From contig NW_024037048.1 of NCBI RefSeq assembly GCF_015706575.1, forward strand, positions 12,975,512 to 13,039,511: a stretch of DNA of 64,000 nucleotides, read 5' to 3'. This DNA comes from Patiria miniata (Eukaryota; Echinodermata; Asteroidea; Valvatida; Asterinidae). The translations under genes were made by a program, and so were the position numbers. This document shows positions 10,340 through 21,850 of the stretch, piece after piece (position 1 is the stretch's first letter; each line of letters opens with the position of its first letter). The notes under the pieces were generated by a model. That model did no database searches, was not told the DNA's origin, and saw only the letters and a list, made by a program, of their open reading frames with translations.

Positions 10340-11040
10340 TGAGGATACTTTTATTATGGAGTAGATTAACCATCTTGGTTAGGAGGATATTTTTCTTAGA
10401 AGGGAACTATGGAGAACACTAAACCATGCTTGGCTCGGAGGGGTGCTTTTTTGAAGGAAATTATGGAGGAGACTACCATATTGGCTTGGAGGATATTTTT
10501 TTAGGAGGGAATTACCGAGGGGACTAACCATCTTGCCTAGGAGAATATTTTTTTAGAAGGGAATAATGGAATAGACTAACCATCGTGGCTAGGAGGATAT
10601 TTTTTTAGAAGGGAATTACAGAGGAGACTAACCATCTTGGCTAGGAGAATATTTTTTAGAAGGGAATTATGGAGGAGAGGAACCATCATGGTTAGGAGGA
10701 TATTTGTTTCAGAAGGGATTTATGGAGAAGACTAACCATCTTGGCTAAAAGGACATTTTTAGAGGGAATTTATGGAAGAGACTAACTATCTTGGCTAGGA
10801 GAATATTTTTTAGAAGGGAATTATGGAGGAGAGGAACCATCTTGGTTAGGAGGATATTTGTTTTAGAAGGGATTTATGGAGAAGACTAAGCATCTTGGCT
10901 AAAAGGACATTTTTAGAGGGAATTTATGGAAGAGACTAACTATCTTGGCTAAAAGGACATTTTTAGAGGGAATTTATGGAAGAGACTAACTATCTTGGCT
11001 AGGAGGATATTTTTTTAATAGGGAATTATGAGAAGACCAA
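10340..11040. repeat. ~52 bp minisatellite block 2
   Basis: The same repeat family and orientation as block 1. Local higher-order repetition is visible: the phrase with AAAAGGACATTTTTAGAGGG recurs three times between about 10750 and 11000. Confidence 0.9.
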
Positions 11041-11496
11041 AGATTTTAGGTGGAAAATGGACTGGAATATTGATGTTTAATATGTCGAGTTATAATAAAA
11101 TGGCAAATAAAATGAACTACTTAAGGGTTGTTCAATTGCACTGAAAGTGATCAATACTAATATTTGAAAAAATAACCCACCAGAATGTCAAAGGTTTGAC
11201 ACAATTAACAGATGTTGCAAGACTGGACTTAAATCACACAAACCAGGGACTAAGCGTAAAGTGGATACTGGTAAAGCTTTAAGTGTATTGTCTCCATGCA
11301 TGGACAAAAGAGGGCGCTTTATAGTCAAACAAGCAGAAGCCGGAATGAGGGACACTTCACTGGTTCACTCATGCTGGTTATCTTGTATTTGGTACCAGCA
11401 TTTATAAGCCACGATGGCGCCCAAATGGCCCTCGTTTAAGGTTTTTCTCTGGGAGGGGGGGGGGGGGGGTGCTTGAGCGCAAGAAGGAGATTCTAC

Positions 11497-11817
11497 CTTC
11501 TCGTTGAGCGTAGTGACTTCTTCCTTGCTGATCTTCCAAGGAAACTTCTCGTGGTCTCTCCCCTGCTTCCTCATCCAGCATCCAGGGTTTGGACAGCTCC
11601 TTAAACCGTCTCAGGCTCTACTCCTTGGGTCTTGTTCAGGTCCGGGATGACCCTCCACGTCTGAGTAGTTGATGTGGAACTTGCTGAGCATGTTGGCCAT
11701 GTTCATCTTCGCCCTGTCCATTTGCTCCTTCTTGCTCGTGGTGGCAAAGACGCGCAGCTTGCATTTCTCTCCAGTTGGATTTCATGGAGATGAGGTGATC
11801 GATGAGTAGGATCAAGC
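11497..11817 (-). pseudogene. SLC12A-like cytosolic-domain exon, unit 3
   Basis: Copy of the 5936-6256 exon. A 2 bp deletion in the DLNKKPK region shifts the frame. The GGAGTAGAGCC segment responsible for the stop in other units is still present, and a 1 bp loss disrupts the ETTEKF region. No 68 bp C-terminal exon precedes it in this unit. Confidence 0.75.
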
Positions 11818-12282
11818 CTGGGGGTGGTGGGAGGTGGGGGCGGAGGTTGGGGGGGGGGGGGTTTACGAACAAAAATTATACAGAGCATTATATAAAGCAT
11901 GTGTTTCCTTAGACATGCAGCCATCCAGAATAACCTGAGAGATCTCTGAAAGGCTCCATGAAATGAATTGGACACTGAAACATATAATAAAATAATCAGG
12001 CCAACCAAGAACCAAAAGTGTGTGTGTTTCTACTACATACAAAAAACAACTGAGTGGTAGGGTAGGTAAAAATCTGTTTTGGGGGGTTGACATTTTAATA
12101 GCCTAAAAATATAGGGTGGGATGATAGTCATTAAAATGTGCTTTTTCTCTATTTTGCATGCATTAGTTAAATGTGAATCATTCTGCACTACAGACCAACT
12201 TACACAAAAATAAATATAAAGGTTATAGTTTTCACTGTGGAGGGGGGGGGGGGGGTGCTTGAGCGCAAGGGGGAGATTCTAC

Positions 12283-12467
12283 CTTCTCTTTGAGCATGGT
12301 GAATTCTTCCTTGCTGATCTTCCAAGGAAATTTCTCTGTGGTCTCAGGCTGCTTCCTCATCCCAGCATCCAGGGTTTGGAGAGCTCCTTGATGATTGTGT
12401 TGGTCTTGATCTTACCCAACCACAGCACAGAACTCCATCTTGGGCAAAATCTTGTCCTTGTACCAGC
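12283..12467 (-). pseudogene. Mosaic SLC12A-like exon, unit 3
   Basis: Third copy of the mosaic exon. It has extra small indels relative to 6724-6908, including a lost base in the CCAACCAACAGC region and an added C before AGCATCC. It contains WYKDKILPKMEFCAV and the SKPWMLD block. Confidence 0.68.
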
Positions 12468-12799
12468 CTTCAGAAAAAGAAAAAAAAAGGGCAATTGTTA
12501 TATAATGATCGTTAACTTGGTTATTGTTCAGATCGGAGTAAACCTGAAGTTAACACAACCTAGATATACCTCACGGTATACCAAACGTTAAATCTGACAC
12601 CGTGGCAGCAAGGAGATTTCCACCTTTCTATGAATATGCCTTGAATGAGCATGACGACTATTTATAAAAGATATAGACATATATCATACTCGGCAATAGG
12701 GATAGTCAGTGGAAAGAACTGGGACAGGTGTACAAAGTTACGCGCAAGACTCAGATTTTTTTTAAGCGAATACTGAGACGACGACCATAATTATTGGTA

Positions 12800-13460
12800 G
12801 TTCAGGATATTTTTATTATGGAGTAGATTAACCATCTTGGTTAGGAGGATATTTTTAGAAGGGAATTATGGAGGAGACTAACCATCTTGGCTAGGAGGAT
12901 ATTTTTTTTTAGAAGGGAACTATGGAGGAGACTATAACCAGCTTGGCTCGGAGGGTGTTTTTTTTGAGAAGGAAATTATGGAGGAGACTACGATCTTGGC
13001 TAGGAGGATATTTGAGAAGGGTATCATTTAGAAGGGTATTAAGGAGGAAACTAACCATATTGGCTTGGAGGATATTTTTTTAGGAGGGAAGTACAGAGGA
13101 GATAACCATCTTGGCTAGGAGAATATTTTTAGAAGGAATAATGGAGGAGAGGAACCATCATGGTTTAGGAAGATATTTGTTTTAGAAGGGATTTATGGAG
13201 AAGACTAACCATCTTGGCTAAAAGGACATTTTTTAGAAGGAATTTATGGAAGAGACAAACTATCTTGGCTAGGAGGACTTTTTTTAAGATGGGAATTATG
13301 GAGGAAACAAATCATCATGGTTAGGAAGATAGTTTGTTTTGAAGGGATTTATGGAGAAGACTAACCATCTTGGCTAAAAGGACATTTTTAGAGGAAATTT
13401 ATGAAAGAGACTAACTATCTTGGCTAGGAGGATTTTTTTTAGAAGGGAATTATGAAGAAG
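12800..13460. repeat. ~52 bp minisatellite block 3
   Basis: Same family and orientation as block 1, with degenerate units. It separates the mosaic exon of unit 3 from the start of unit 4. Confidence 0.9.
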
Positions 13461-13682
13461 ACCAAAGATTTTAGGTGGAAAATGGACTGGAATATTGATG
13501 TTTAATATGTCGAGTTCACTTGGCAAAGAAAATGAACTAATTATGAGTTGTTCAATTTCCATTGAAAGTGATCAATACTCATTTTTGAAAAATAACCACC
13601 AGAATGTCAAAGGTTGGACGCAATTAAAGATGTTGCAAGACTGGACTTAAAATCACAAAAACCAGGGACTAAGCGTTAAGTT

Positions 13683-13915
13683 ACGGAAGACGGATAGTGC
13701 CACTCAATGAGTGTGAATATATTTTTTTGGTGCGTGTGAAAATATTTTTTTGTACAGCGACCGCCACTATAATTATGGCGACTTATGTGGCGGTCGCCAC
13801 GTATTATCTGGCGGCCGCCACATAATAAGTGGCGCCGGTGTGCAAAAACAAAATATTTTCACACGCACCAAAAAAATGTATTCATACTCATTGAGTGGCA
13901 CTATCCGTCTTCCGT
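13683..13915. mobile_element. 233 bp MITE with ~69 bp terminal inverted repeats
   Basis: The left end ACGGAAGACGGATAGTGCC and the right end GGCACTATCCGTCTTCCGT are complementary. The match continues through the ATGAGT/ACTCAT block and the TTTTGGTGCGTGTGAAAATA block to about 69 bp per side. The core holds a second set of palindromes (GGCGGTCGCC, GGCGGCCGCC). The element interrupts the unit sequence GCGTAAAGTGG, which is uninterrupted at 5697, 8788, 11259 and 51820, so it inserted after the units had multiplied. No coding capacity. Confidence 0.88.
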
Positions 13916-14157
13916 ATAAAGTGGATACTGGGAAGAGCTCTAAGTGCATGTCTCCATGCATGGACAAAAGAGGGCGCTTTATAGTCAAACAAGCAGAAGC
14001 CGGAATGAGGGACACTTCACTGGTTCACTCATGCTGGTTATCGTTATTTGGTACCAGCATTTATAAGCCACGATGGCGCCCAAATGGCCCTCGTTGATAG
14101 TTTTTCTCTGTGGGGGGGGGGGGGGGGGGTGCTTTGAGCGCAAGAAGGAGATTCTAC

Positions 14158-14474
14158 CTTCTCGTTGAGCGTAGTGACTTCCTCCTTGCTGATCTTCCAA
14201 GGAAACTTCTCCGTGGTCTCCCCTGCTTCCTCATCCAGCATCCAGGATTTGGACAGCTCTTTGAACCGTCTCAGGCTTACTCCCTGGGCTTCTTGTTCAG
14301 GTCCGGATGACCTCCACGTCTGAGCAGTTGATCGGAACTTGCTGAGCATGTTGGCCATGTTCATCTTCTCCCTGTCCATTTGCTCCTTCTTGCCCGTGGC
14401 GGCAAAGACGCGCAGGCTTGCATTTCTCCCAGTTGGATTTCATGGAGATGAGGTTGGGATGAGTAGGGTCAAGC
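14158..14474 (-). pseudogene. SLC12A-like cytosolic-domain exon, unit 4
   Basis: Copy of the 5936-6256 exon with several small indels. In place of the KPKE-stop-SLRRF junction it reads KPRE then TAA, caused by loss of two bases. Other indels lie in the WEKCKL and DVEVI regions. Flanked by long C-runs on the coding strand. Confidence 0.75.
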
Positions 14475-14953
14475 CTGGGGGGGGTGGTGGGAGGTGGGGG
14501 CGGAGGTGGTGGGAGGGGGGGGTTCACAAACAAAAAATTATACAGAGCATTATTTCCCTTTGACATAAAGCATGTGTTTCCTTAGACATGCAGCCATCCA
14601 GTAACCTGAGAGATCTCTGAAAGGCTCCATGAAATGAATTGGACACTGAAACATATTTTAAAATAATATTGCCAACCAAGAACAAAAAGCGTGGTGTTTG
14701 CTATCACATATAAAAAAAAAAGTGTGGTAGGGTAGGTAAAGATCTCTTTTGGGGGGTTTGACATTTCTATAGCCTAAAAATATAGGGTGGGATGATATAT
14801 ATAGTCATTAAAATTTACTTTTTTCTCTACTTTGCATGCATGATAACATGTAAAACATTCTGCACTACGGACCAACTTACACAAAAATAAATATAAAGTT
14901 TATAGTTTGTTCGCTGTGGAGGGGGGGGGGGGGGGTTGCTTGAGCGCAAGGAG

Positions 14954-15041
14954 GAGATTCTACTTCTCTTTGAGCGTGATGACTTCTTCCCTGATGATCT
15001 TCCAAGGAAACTTCTCCGTGGTCTCCAGGCTGCTTCCTCAT
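14954..15041 (-). pseudogene. Truncated mosaic SLC12A-like exon, unit 4
   Basis: Only the donor-proximal part of the mosaic exon is present before the assembly gap. The donor region has lost a base (CTACTTCTC instead of CTACCTTCTC on the plus strand). The rest is hidden by the run of N. Confidence 0.6.
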
Positions 15042-15541
15042 NNNNNNNNNNNNNNNNNNNNNNNNNNNNNNNNNNNNNNNNNNNNNNNNNNNNNNNNNNN
15101 NNNNNNNNNNNNNNNNNNNNNNNNNNNNNNNNNNNNNNNNNNNNNNNNNNNNNNNNNNNNNNNNNNNNNNNNNNNNNNNNNNNNNNNNNNNNNNNNNNNN
15201 NNNNNNNNNNNNNNNNNNNNNNNNNNNNNNNNNNNNNNNNNNNNNNNNNNNNNNNNNNNNNNNNNNNNNNNNNNNNNNNNNNNNNNNNNNNNNNNNNNNN
15301 NNNNNNNNNNNNNNNNNNNNNNNNNNNNNNNNNNNNNNNNNNNNNNNNNNNNNNNNNNNNNNNNNNNNNNNNNNNNNNNNNNNNNNNNNNNNNNNNNNNN
15401 NNNNNNNNNNNNNNNNNNNNNNNNNNNNNNNNNNNNNNNNNNNNNNNNNNNNNNNNNNNNNNNNNNNNNNNNNNNNNNNNNNNNNNNNNNNNNNNNNNNN
15501 NNNNNNNNNNNNNNNNNNNNNNNNNNNNNNNNNNNNNNNNN
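15042..15541. other. Assembly gap (500 N)
   Basis: Exactly 500 unknown bases. The round length suggests a placeholder rather than a measured size. The gap falls in the tandem SLC12A-derived array, so the number of units and the junction to the IFT56 side are uncertain. Confidence 0.99.
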
Positions 15542-15619
15542 TTGAGAATCAGTGAACGAGGATTCAGCTAGACTTGCCAAGCGCAGCCGGTGCTCGGCAC
15601 TCGACAAGACCGTTATCTT

Positions 15620-15752
15620 GTCGCGCATTCTCGAGAATGTGCGATCAATCTGGAAGAGTTATTTTTTGCCAAGATTGAGCAAGGATCCAGTTGCACATTC
15701 TCAAGAATGTGCATGCCCATTCTCGAGAATGCGTGATTTTCAAGAATGGGCA
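15620..15752. promoter_or_regulatory. Cluster of TTCN4GAA palindromes
   Basis: Three TTCN4GAA palindromes start at 15628, 15698 and 15720, and a related TTCAAGAA starts at 15739. Each lies in a longer dyad such as GCATTCTCGAGAATG. TTCN2-4GAA is the known core of STAT-type sites, but simple degenerate tandem duplication of a palindrome explains the cluster equally well. No gene adjoins it closely. Confidence 0.25.
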
Positions 15753-15799
15753 CAACATGGACTAATTACTTTTCAAAATTTCAACTTCCTTTCGGCGTA

Positions 15800-17160
15800 C
15801 TGTGAAAGATTCCATATCTAGTCTGGACATTACTCATTTAGGAGTAATTGCAGAATACCCGCCACTCGGAAATAAACCCCTAAATTCTCTGGCTACGACG
15901 AGGTTGGAATCACTGGAATTAGTGGAAAAGAAACAGTTCAAGTACCCTGGCCTGCCAGCTACGCGGATACTGGGGGTCCATTATTTGAGAACGAAGCAAA
16001 CACAAAAGGAATGGGATAAGTTGCTGAAAAAATTCTAAGTCCAAACCAACCACCCGTTGGCGCTACAAGGCTACGGACATGACGGAGGTGGGAGTGGAGT
16101 CCCAATTATCATGATTATGCTTGAGAACGAAGCAACACAAAAGGAATGGGAGTTGCTGAAAAATTCTAAGTCCAAACCAACTACATGTACCCAGTTGCCG
16201 GCTACGCGGATACGGAGTGGAGTGCAGTGGGGACCATGACGCATAGTACATGCAAGTAGCGCTGAGGAGGTTTATTGAGGTCAACCAGCCGTGACCTCGT
16301 AGCCGGCTACGAGGTGGACCGTGGATAGATCGAGTGGCGGGGTATTCTGCAATTGTGCCCTCATTTCTCCCTTCATTTCTCTCCATTCCGGTTTAAAATG
16401 TCCAAAAATATTGATTTAGCAGGGAAATTTAAATTTACCAATGAATTAGTCCGAGTAACTTGGACCAAAGTTATCGCCTTTTTAGCATTCGGACTAGTCC
16501 GAGTAACTTGGACCCAACTTAACGCCTTTTTTAACATTTGGACATGGTCTGGTGATAGTAAGGTCCAAGCTTATAGTGCGAGCTGGACAACATCATCCTG
16601 TCACTGTCATTATGATTTTCGGTTCGCTCGGAGCGTGCCGCGGGGGGTACGGTACAAATAGGCATACCAAAAGCAAGGGCGCCACCACATAAAAACGTCG
16701 GAAAAATCGCCATTCCCAGCGGTAATTTCCAGCTTCAAAAATTATTTCTCACTAGAAAAAAAGTTACAACATATAACAGAGTAGATCTACGTACAAAATT
16801 CTCAGTGTTCCACACTTTAAAACAGGTCCGATCTTAATCTGATGTCGATATGAAACAAAAACAACGACCGAAAATGAACGAAAACGCAAAAATTGACTTT
16901 CAAATTTGCCGGCCAAAATGGTCCACTTAAAAGGGATAATATGTCCAAAAATGTCGGATTTATAGCAGGGAAAGTTGCTACCATGGCATGCCTACTGAGA
17001 AAACATGTCAAAGGACATTTCCTAGTCTTTGTTGGTCAGTGACGTACGTCTGAGGTATGGGAGTCTTTCCGGAGTATTTTTGAATGCTTTGCATACATTG
17101 TTGGGTAAGACCTCTTTTATAGCTCCATGATTGTATAGTCATATAGTCAGCAGGGCCAGG
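15800..17160. repeat. Duplicated repeat region (pair of 60.6-63.9 kb)
   Basis: No gene supported. Several blocks are shared in order with the far right of the window: GGCGTACTG...GGACATTACTCA (about 15793 and 60638), GTCCAAAAATATTG...TTTAGCAGGGAAATT (about 16399 and 60717), TCTTTCCGGAGTATTTTT (about 17064 and 61849) and TATAGCTCCATGATTGTATA (about 17117 and 63861). Inside, a short sequence with GGAATGGGA and AAATTCTAAGTCCAAACCAA occurs twice (about 16007-16050 and 16140-16180). Confidence 0.6.
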
Positions 17161-18344
17161 GCCTATTGTTTTTAGTTCACCGCACCTACCCCAATTAAGA
17201 ACCCAGTATCAATGCACACATATAGTGGTGTTCCCTAACGTGGCGCACTGCGACGTTTCTCCTGACTTTCCTCATGCACGGTTGCCAAACTTCTTTGTTG
17301 ATAAACTTCGAATTCATTCAGTTATTACTGGTACTTTTTCAGTAGTGTTTGCCATTTTAACTTCTGACAATTTCACTGTAATACAATTTTGAGCAAAATT
17401 TATAAACGGTGGCGTCCGGAAATTGGCCAAAAATCAGCTTAGTGTTCCCTAACACAGCGCACTTGCGTAAATCTTGGAAAATTCCAGGTTAACACTAAAA
17501 AAGTTATTTAAAGTTAGCAAATTCTAAATTAATAAATAAAAATATCTCTACTTTACCCAACTAGAAGAATGTAAGAAAATTATTTTCTTATTTTTGGGTG
17601 AGTATATCAGTGGTGAGTTGAAGGTAAATTGTTTCCCGATGATAATTTGAGTTAGAAATGTGATTCGGGTTTGTAACTTCAGGGTTGCCCTTCAGGAAAA
17701 TCAAGTTTGGATTGATTTGGGGGTCAAAAGGTCAAAGGTCAATGTCATTGGTCAAGGTCTAGGTCATTCCATTGACCAGTGTAACTATTCTACTACATGT
17801 ACTTGTAATTTTGCACCTTATATCAACAAACTCAGGCCGAGGGGTTTCAACAGCACCGTTATATTTTTTTAGGAAAGTTGCAGTAATGTTTATTGATTCA
17901 TTTTATTTCATCAACAGCTTTGAAAATGGAGTTGAGGCCAGACAGACAGGGGGCATAGGACTGCATATTTGCTCTCAGGTCATTTTATCTAATGCATTTA
18001 ATGTTAGACACTATTCGTTTTTGAACTTTTCTCCAAAAACCTGAAATATTTATTGCCAATCGCCCTCTAATATTTTAAGGACCAATTTTTTTTTGAATTA
18101 TTCTTGACCATTTATTTGGTGAACAATTTTGACCATGTCTGACTTGAGGCGTTTGCATGTTGATATTAGTGCTCAGGCATCAAATTACGTCAGGAATCGA
18201 CCACTAGTCTCGCCCCAACTTGCTCATAGTTGTTTCTGTGGCATGGTTTAGCTGTATTTGTCCTTTTTTGGGGAAAAAAGTAGTGCAGGTGGGAAAATTA
18301 TCAGAAAAAACTAAGATGACATTTTTGTGTGTTTACGTTTCTAG
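17160..18344. other. No recognisable gene (IFT56 upstream intron or intergenic)
   Basis: AT-rich DNA. The phrase AGTGTTCCCTAAC occurs twice (about 17228 and 17440), a weak local duplication. It ends in the pyrimidine tract and acceptor TTTCTAG that opens the first visible IFT56 exon. Earlier IFT56 exons were not found between the gap and this point. Confidence 0.5.
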
Positions 18345-18428
18345 AGTTACTTCTACAAGGACGATAGGTTCAACTACAACTATGCGCAGGCCAAAGCCAC
18401 AGCAGGCAACTACAAGGAAGCAGAGGAG
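18345..18428 (+). CDS. IFT56: IFT56 exon a
   Basis: Acceptor TTTCTAG, donor GTAGGT, 84 bp, phase 0 at both ends. Encodes 28 residues starting SYFYKDDRF and ending KEAEE, without lesions. Confidence 0.85.
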
Positions 18429-18539
18429 GTAGGTTGGACTCCCGGACCCAATTTTGGTTGTTGCGCCCTCAATAGTTGGCCAGTCATGGCGCAGTGACTC
18501 GTCATGGTGCCTGAACTAGTCATGGTGCCTTTCATTTGC

Positions 18540-18690
18540 AAACATCAAACACCAAAACTACCAAGTTATTATGAAATACCTGACTGTTAGGGAGTAATAG
18601 TCTCAAGCATCCTGTGAAATCACGGCACCTGGTGTGCTGTCATTTCAAGAAAAGTGAAATTTTGTATCAATTTCCACCGATGGTCGGCCC
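18540..18690 (+). mobile_element. Partial MITE-A copy in IFT56 intron
   Basis: The text with GAAATACCTGACTG, AAGCATCCTGTGAAATC and TGGTGTGCTGTCATTT is a diverged piece of the element found complete at 24046-24561 and 27144-27671. The right half is missing. Confidence 0.6.
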
Positions 18691-18873
18691 TGTTTGAGAG
18701 AGAAGCCTGACTTTCTGTCTGTTCTCATCCATATACTGTTGCCGTATACCTAGATGTAGAACAAAAAGATATTCCAATAGCTTATTTTCCCACGTGCTGC
18801 ATCTCTTTGGAATTCCTTGCCTGGTGCTTATTTCCCTCCAACCTATGATCTGTCCTGATTCAAGAGGAGTGTG

Positions 18874-19100
18874 GAGAGCTGTGGCCTCGTGGTTAAGGGC
18901 GTTGGATTCGTGGTCTGCGGTAAAGCTGCAGGTTGTGGGTTCGAGTCCAGCCTGGGGTCATGGTGCGTGTGCCCTTGGGCAAGGCACTTTGTCACTCATT
19001 GCTTCTCCCCACCCAGGAGTAATAGGCTCTCAGCTTTGGTCCAAAAAATTGGGCCACCGGTACCAGACGATTGAAAAGAGCAATGCTCATAGCGATTTTG
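18874..19100 (+). mobile_element. tRNA-derived SINE in IFT56 intron
   Basis: It has a tRNA-like head with an A-box-like GTGGCCTCGTGGTTAAGG and a B-box GGTTCGAGTCC at 18938-18948. A body with TGTGCCCTTGGGCAAGGCAC follows, a phrase shared by SINEs of many marine animals. Plus orientation, inside the intron between exons a and b. Confidence 0.8.
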
Positions 19101-19638
19101 TGAAAGGCACATCTAGAGTTGGAGAATGTGTGATAGCTTTGCAGTGTGAGTGGTGGCAGTGTTATCACTTTTGATTTGTGTTTTCAAAATTGCCGTCAAT
19201 ATGCTTGAACCGGATAATTGTATGTTGTAACAAGCATGTTTTAGCCACCATTTAAAAAGAAAAAAGGGATAGCACCCAAAAAGCTGCCACCGCTGCAATG
19301 CTGTCACATATTTTCTGACTAGAGGGGTGCATACCTTGCCAAAAATCACAATGAGCATTATTGCCCTCATTTGATACTGACCAAACCCCCACACTGATGG
19401 CTTATAAGTGGGTGCCTATGAGGGCAGAGATGGTGTGGTTGATTTAGCTGCTTTGCTCCGACTTGTAGCCCTGTATATCTGGAGTGGCTTTTAGCCTTGT
19501 TCAGGGCAAATAGGCATAAAAAAAACAAGTCTAAAACCCAGATGGGGATCTTTCTGTGCCTCCTAGACCACTGTTTGGTGGGGAACACTTGGTTTTACCG
19601 CTTTAATTGGAGTGGGTTTCGTTTTTCTTGTTTTCCAG

Positions 19639-19705
19639 ATTTTTGTGCTCATTCAGAGTGAGAAGATCAAGAATGACTACACGTGTCTCTGGTTGGCAAG
19701 ATGCT
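19639..19705 (+). CDS. IFT56: IFT56 exon b
   Basis: Acceptor TTTTCCAG, donor GTGAGT, 67 bp, ends in phase 1. Encodes IFVLIQSEKIKNDY followed by TCLWLARC. Known family members have an extra residue before the W, so one codon may have been lost. Confidence 0.85.
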
Positions 19706-20719
19706 GTGAGTATTACCGTCAATTGTGAATGACGTTTCCTCTTCCAACTTCCAAGTTGCTAATATGGGAATGAATCCACCTGTTAAGCCTCAACTCATAA
19801 TGTATTGACCACTCACAATTGAGACTGCACAACCAAATGTCCAACTAAAGTCACGACACGTCGCGTGCATGCATTTCATGTACTGCTGGAAAATCCAGAG
19901 TGGCATTAGGGAGATGCACATGTTGCCCATGTGTGAGGTAGACTGAAGGGTCTCTAACAATGACATAACCAGCATGCAATCATCGCCCTGATTGTATATT
20001 AAGGATGTGACTTTGCGTTTCATTTTGTAAACGTTAAGCAAATATTTTAAGAACTGTTTTAAACGTTTAGCCATTGACAGTGGCTTTTGCCTACCCATTA
20101 TGTCTGATCTGCAGACCGGCGTGATTGACATGATAAATCAACAATGGTTGACATTGTAAATAGCAGGCAGTCGTTGATAAAGTAAAAATGTAACTACGTG
20201 TTCCCCAAATGTAATCAAGTACTACGGTGCTTCTAAGGTTTTGTAAATTAAGGAGGATTTGAAAACAACGTTAATTATTTGTGCTATGCTTCTAAGGTTT
20301 AGTAAATTAAGTAGGTTTAAATCTGTGTTAATTAGTATGTGTGGTTATCTCCAAGGAAGATCGCGTGAACAGAACTCCCTTTTCTATAATTCTGGTTTTG
20401 TTTACATGTTTTGAGAAATTTGTAAACGGATTGAGAAGTTTTTTCGTTTAAACGTGTAAACTTCACATCTTAGTCGTACATTTGCCATGTTGGATTTGCT
20501 CAATCACATTTCAAGCAGATTGTACGACAGAAATTTGCTACATTGAACATCCCTCTTGGCTCCCAAATATTGTACACAGTTACACTGAGCATTGCTGGAC
20601 GAAAATTGCTAAAACGAGCATCCACTGAACCGAACCATCTTTTGTGGACCCCAATGTGTTTTCTTACAGCAGTATCCTATGTATTTATAACCTTTCTTTG
20701 TGTTGTTTTCGTTGTTCAG

Positions 20720-20826
20720 ACATCGTGAATCGTAAGGCCAGACTAGCCTGGGAGTTGTACCTTAAGATGGAGACGTCTGGCGAATCGTCCAGCCTGCTGT
20801 AGCTCATTGCCAACGACGGCTACAAG
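20720..20826 (+). pseudogene. IFT56: IFT56 exon c with in-frame TAG
   Basis: Acceptor TTGTTCAG, donor GTAAAA, 107 bp. Reads YIVNRKARLAWELYLKMETS, then GESSSLL, then TAG (20800-20802), then LIANDGYK. The family has Gln at the stop position, a single C-to-T change from CAG. Confidence 0.85.
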
Positions 20827-21003
20827 GTAAAACATCATCCCCTAATTTTTGTATGTTTGGTCAAGATTTTGGCATTAGCCCTAAATTAGTATCTAGTCAC
20901 TCAATCTCAACCTGCAGCCGATTTCACAAAACACATTTGTCACTTCGGCAAAACCCAAATCGTAGAGGAAATGTCAATCTAAATATAACACACTTGTAAA
21001 AAA

Positions 21004-21203
21004 GAATGCACATATCCAGACGCCACTTCAGCCGTTGTGTACAAAGTCTATGGCGAGTCAAGAAAACTTTCCAAGTATTTCTGAACAAAATTGGAAATGT
21101 TTCTCAGTCCCATATTCATGTTTGTGAAACATTTTTGCAATGACTGATCTTTATTGAGATGTGTGAAGACAAATGTGGCATCAGGTTGCAACATTGTTCC
21201 CAT
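21004..21203 (-). mobile_element. MITE-B copy, ~200 bp
   Basis: Inverted relative to the copies at 23781-23979 and 29994-30173. It shares ACGCCACTTCAGC, the ACAAAGTCTATGG block and the end GCATCAGGTTGCAACATT. The left terminal repeat is degraded. Confidence 0.7.
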
Positions 21204-21542
21204 GTGTAAAATCAACGAGAATACAAAACTGGTCAAAAAAGAAAGAAAAAATGATTCGTTGCACATTTACCACTTTGTGTCATTAGCTTGAATAATGAAG
21301 GATGCATTTTTGTGTCGCAAACTTTGGTAAGCATGTAGAGGGAATCTCAAAATATTGAAATAGCCAAAAATCCCAAACTGCTTAAAATATTGATTTTGAC
21401 AAATTCATCACTTTGTCAACAAGGTGGCGATATGATCGAAAACTTCAGGCTTTTCGTTCGAACTTCTGATATTTTTTGCTCGACCTCAAAATATAATTGT
21501 CACGGTCTCTCGATCCTCAAATCTCATCTTTTCTATCGGTAG

Positions 21543-21677
21543 ATGGCCAGTTCTACTATATGCGACCAAGGCTTTCGATGTCCTGGAAAGATTGGACCCC
21601 AATCCTGCATACTGGGAAGGCAAGCAAGGGGCGTGTGTGGGCGTATTCCAGCAGATCATAGCTGGCCATGAACCAAG
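21543..21677 (+). pseudogene. IFT56: IFT56 exon d with two small indels
   Basis: Acceptor CGGTAG, donor GTGGGT. The first bases read AT-GGC-CAG-TTC-TAC-TAT-AT-GCG. Recovering the family sequence MGQFYY-A requires one more base before GGC and two fewer after TAT. From 21562 the frame is clean ([20 protein letters not shown] and onward to GHEP). The net +1 shift blocks normal reading from exon c. Confidence 0.85.
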
Positions 21678-21769
21678 GTGGGTGTCATCTCTGTCAATCA
21701 GCAGTGCACACTGACCAATCAGATCAACTTATGGTCAGGTGACCACACTACATCTATCAAACAGTGTGC

Positions 21770-21850
21770 ACTGACATATCACTCCGGTGCTCTACCAACT
21801 GAGCTATCCAGCCCAATGTTGGCGGTTGCCTAATTGTCAATGTCTCTGTC
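21770..21850 (-). mobile_element. tRNA-like SINE fragment
   Basis: The minus strand contains GGATAGCTCAGTTGGTAGAGC, a tRNA A-arm with an intact A box, followed by GGAGTG. Related to the minus-strand fragment at 53683-53757, and the flanking TTGTCAATGTCT is also shared. The B box has been lost. Confidence 0.6.

Noticed and set aside
17160..18340. Earlier IFT56 exons between the gap and 18.3 kb
   Set aside because: No TPR-like frame bounded by splice sites was found on the plus strand; remaining exons may lie outside or in the gap.
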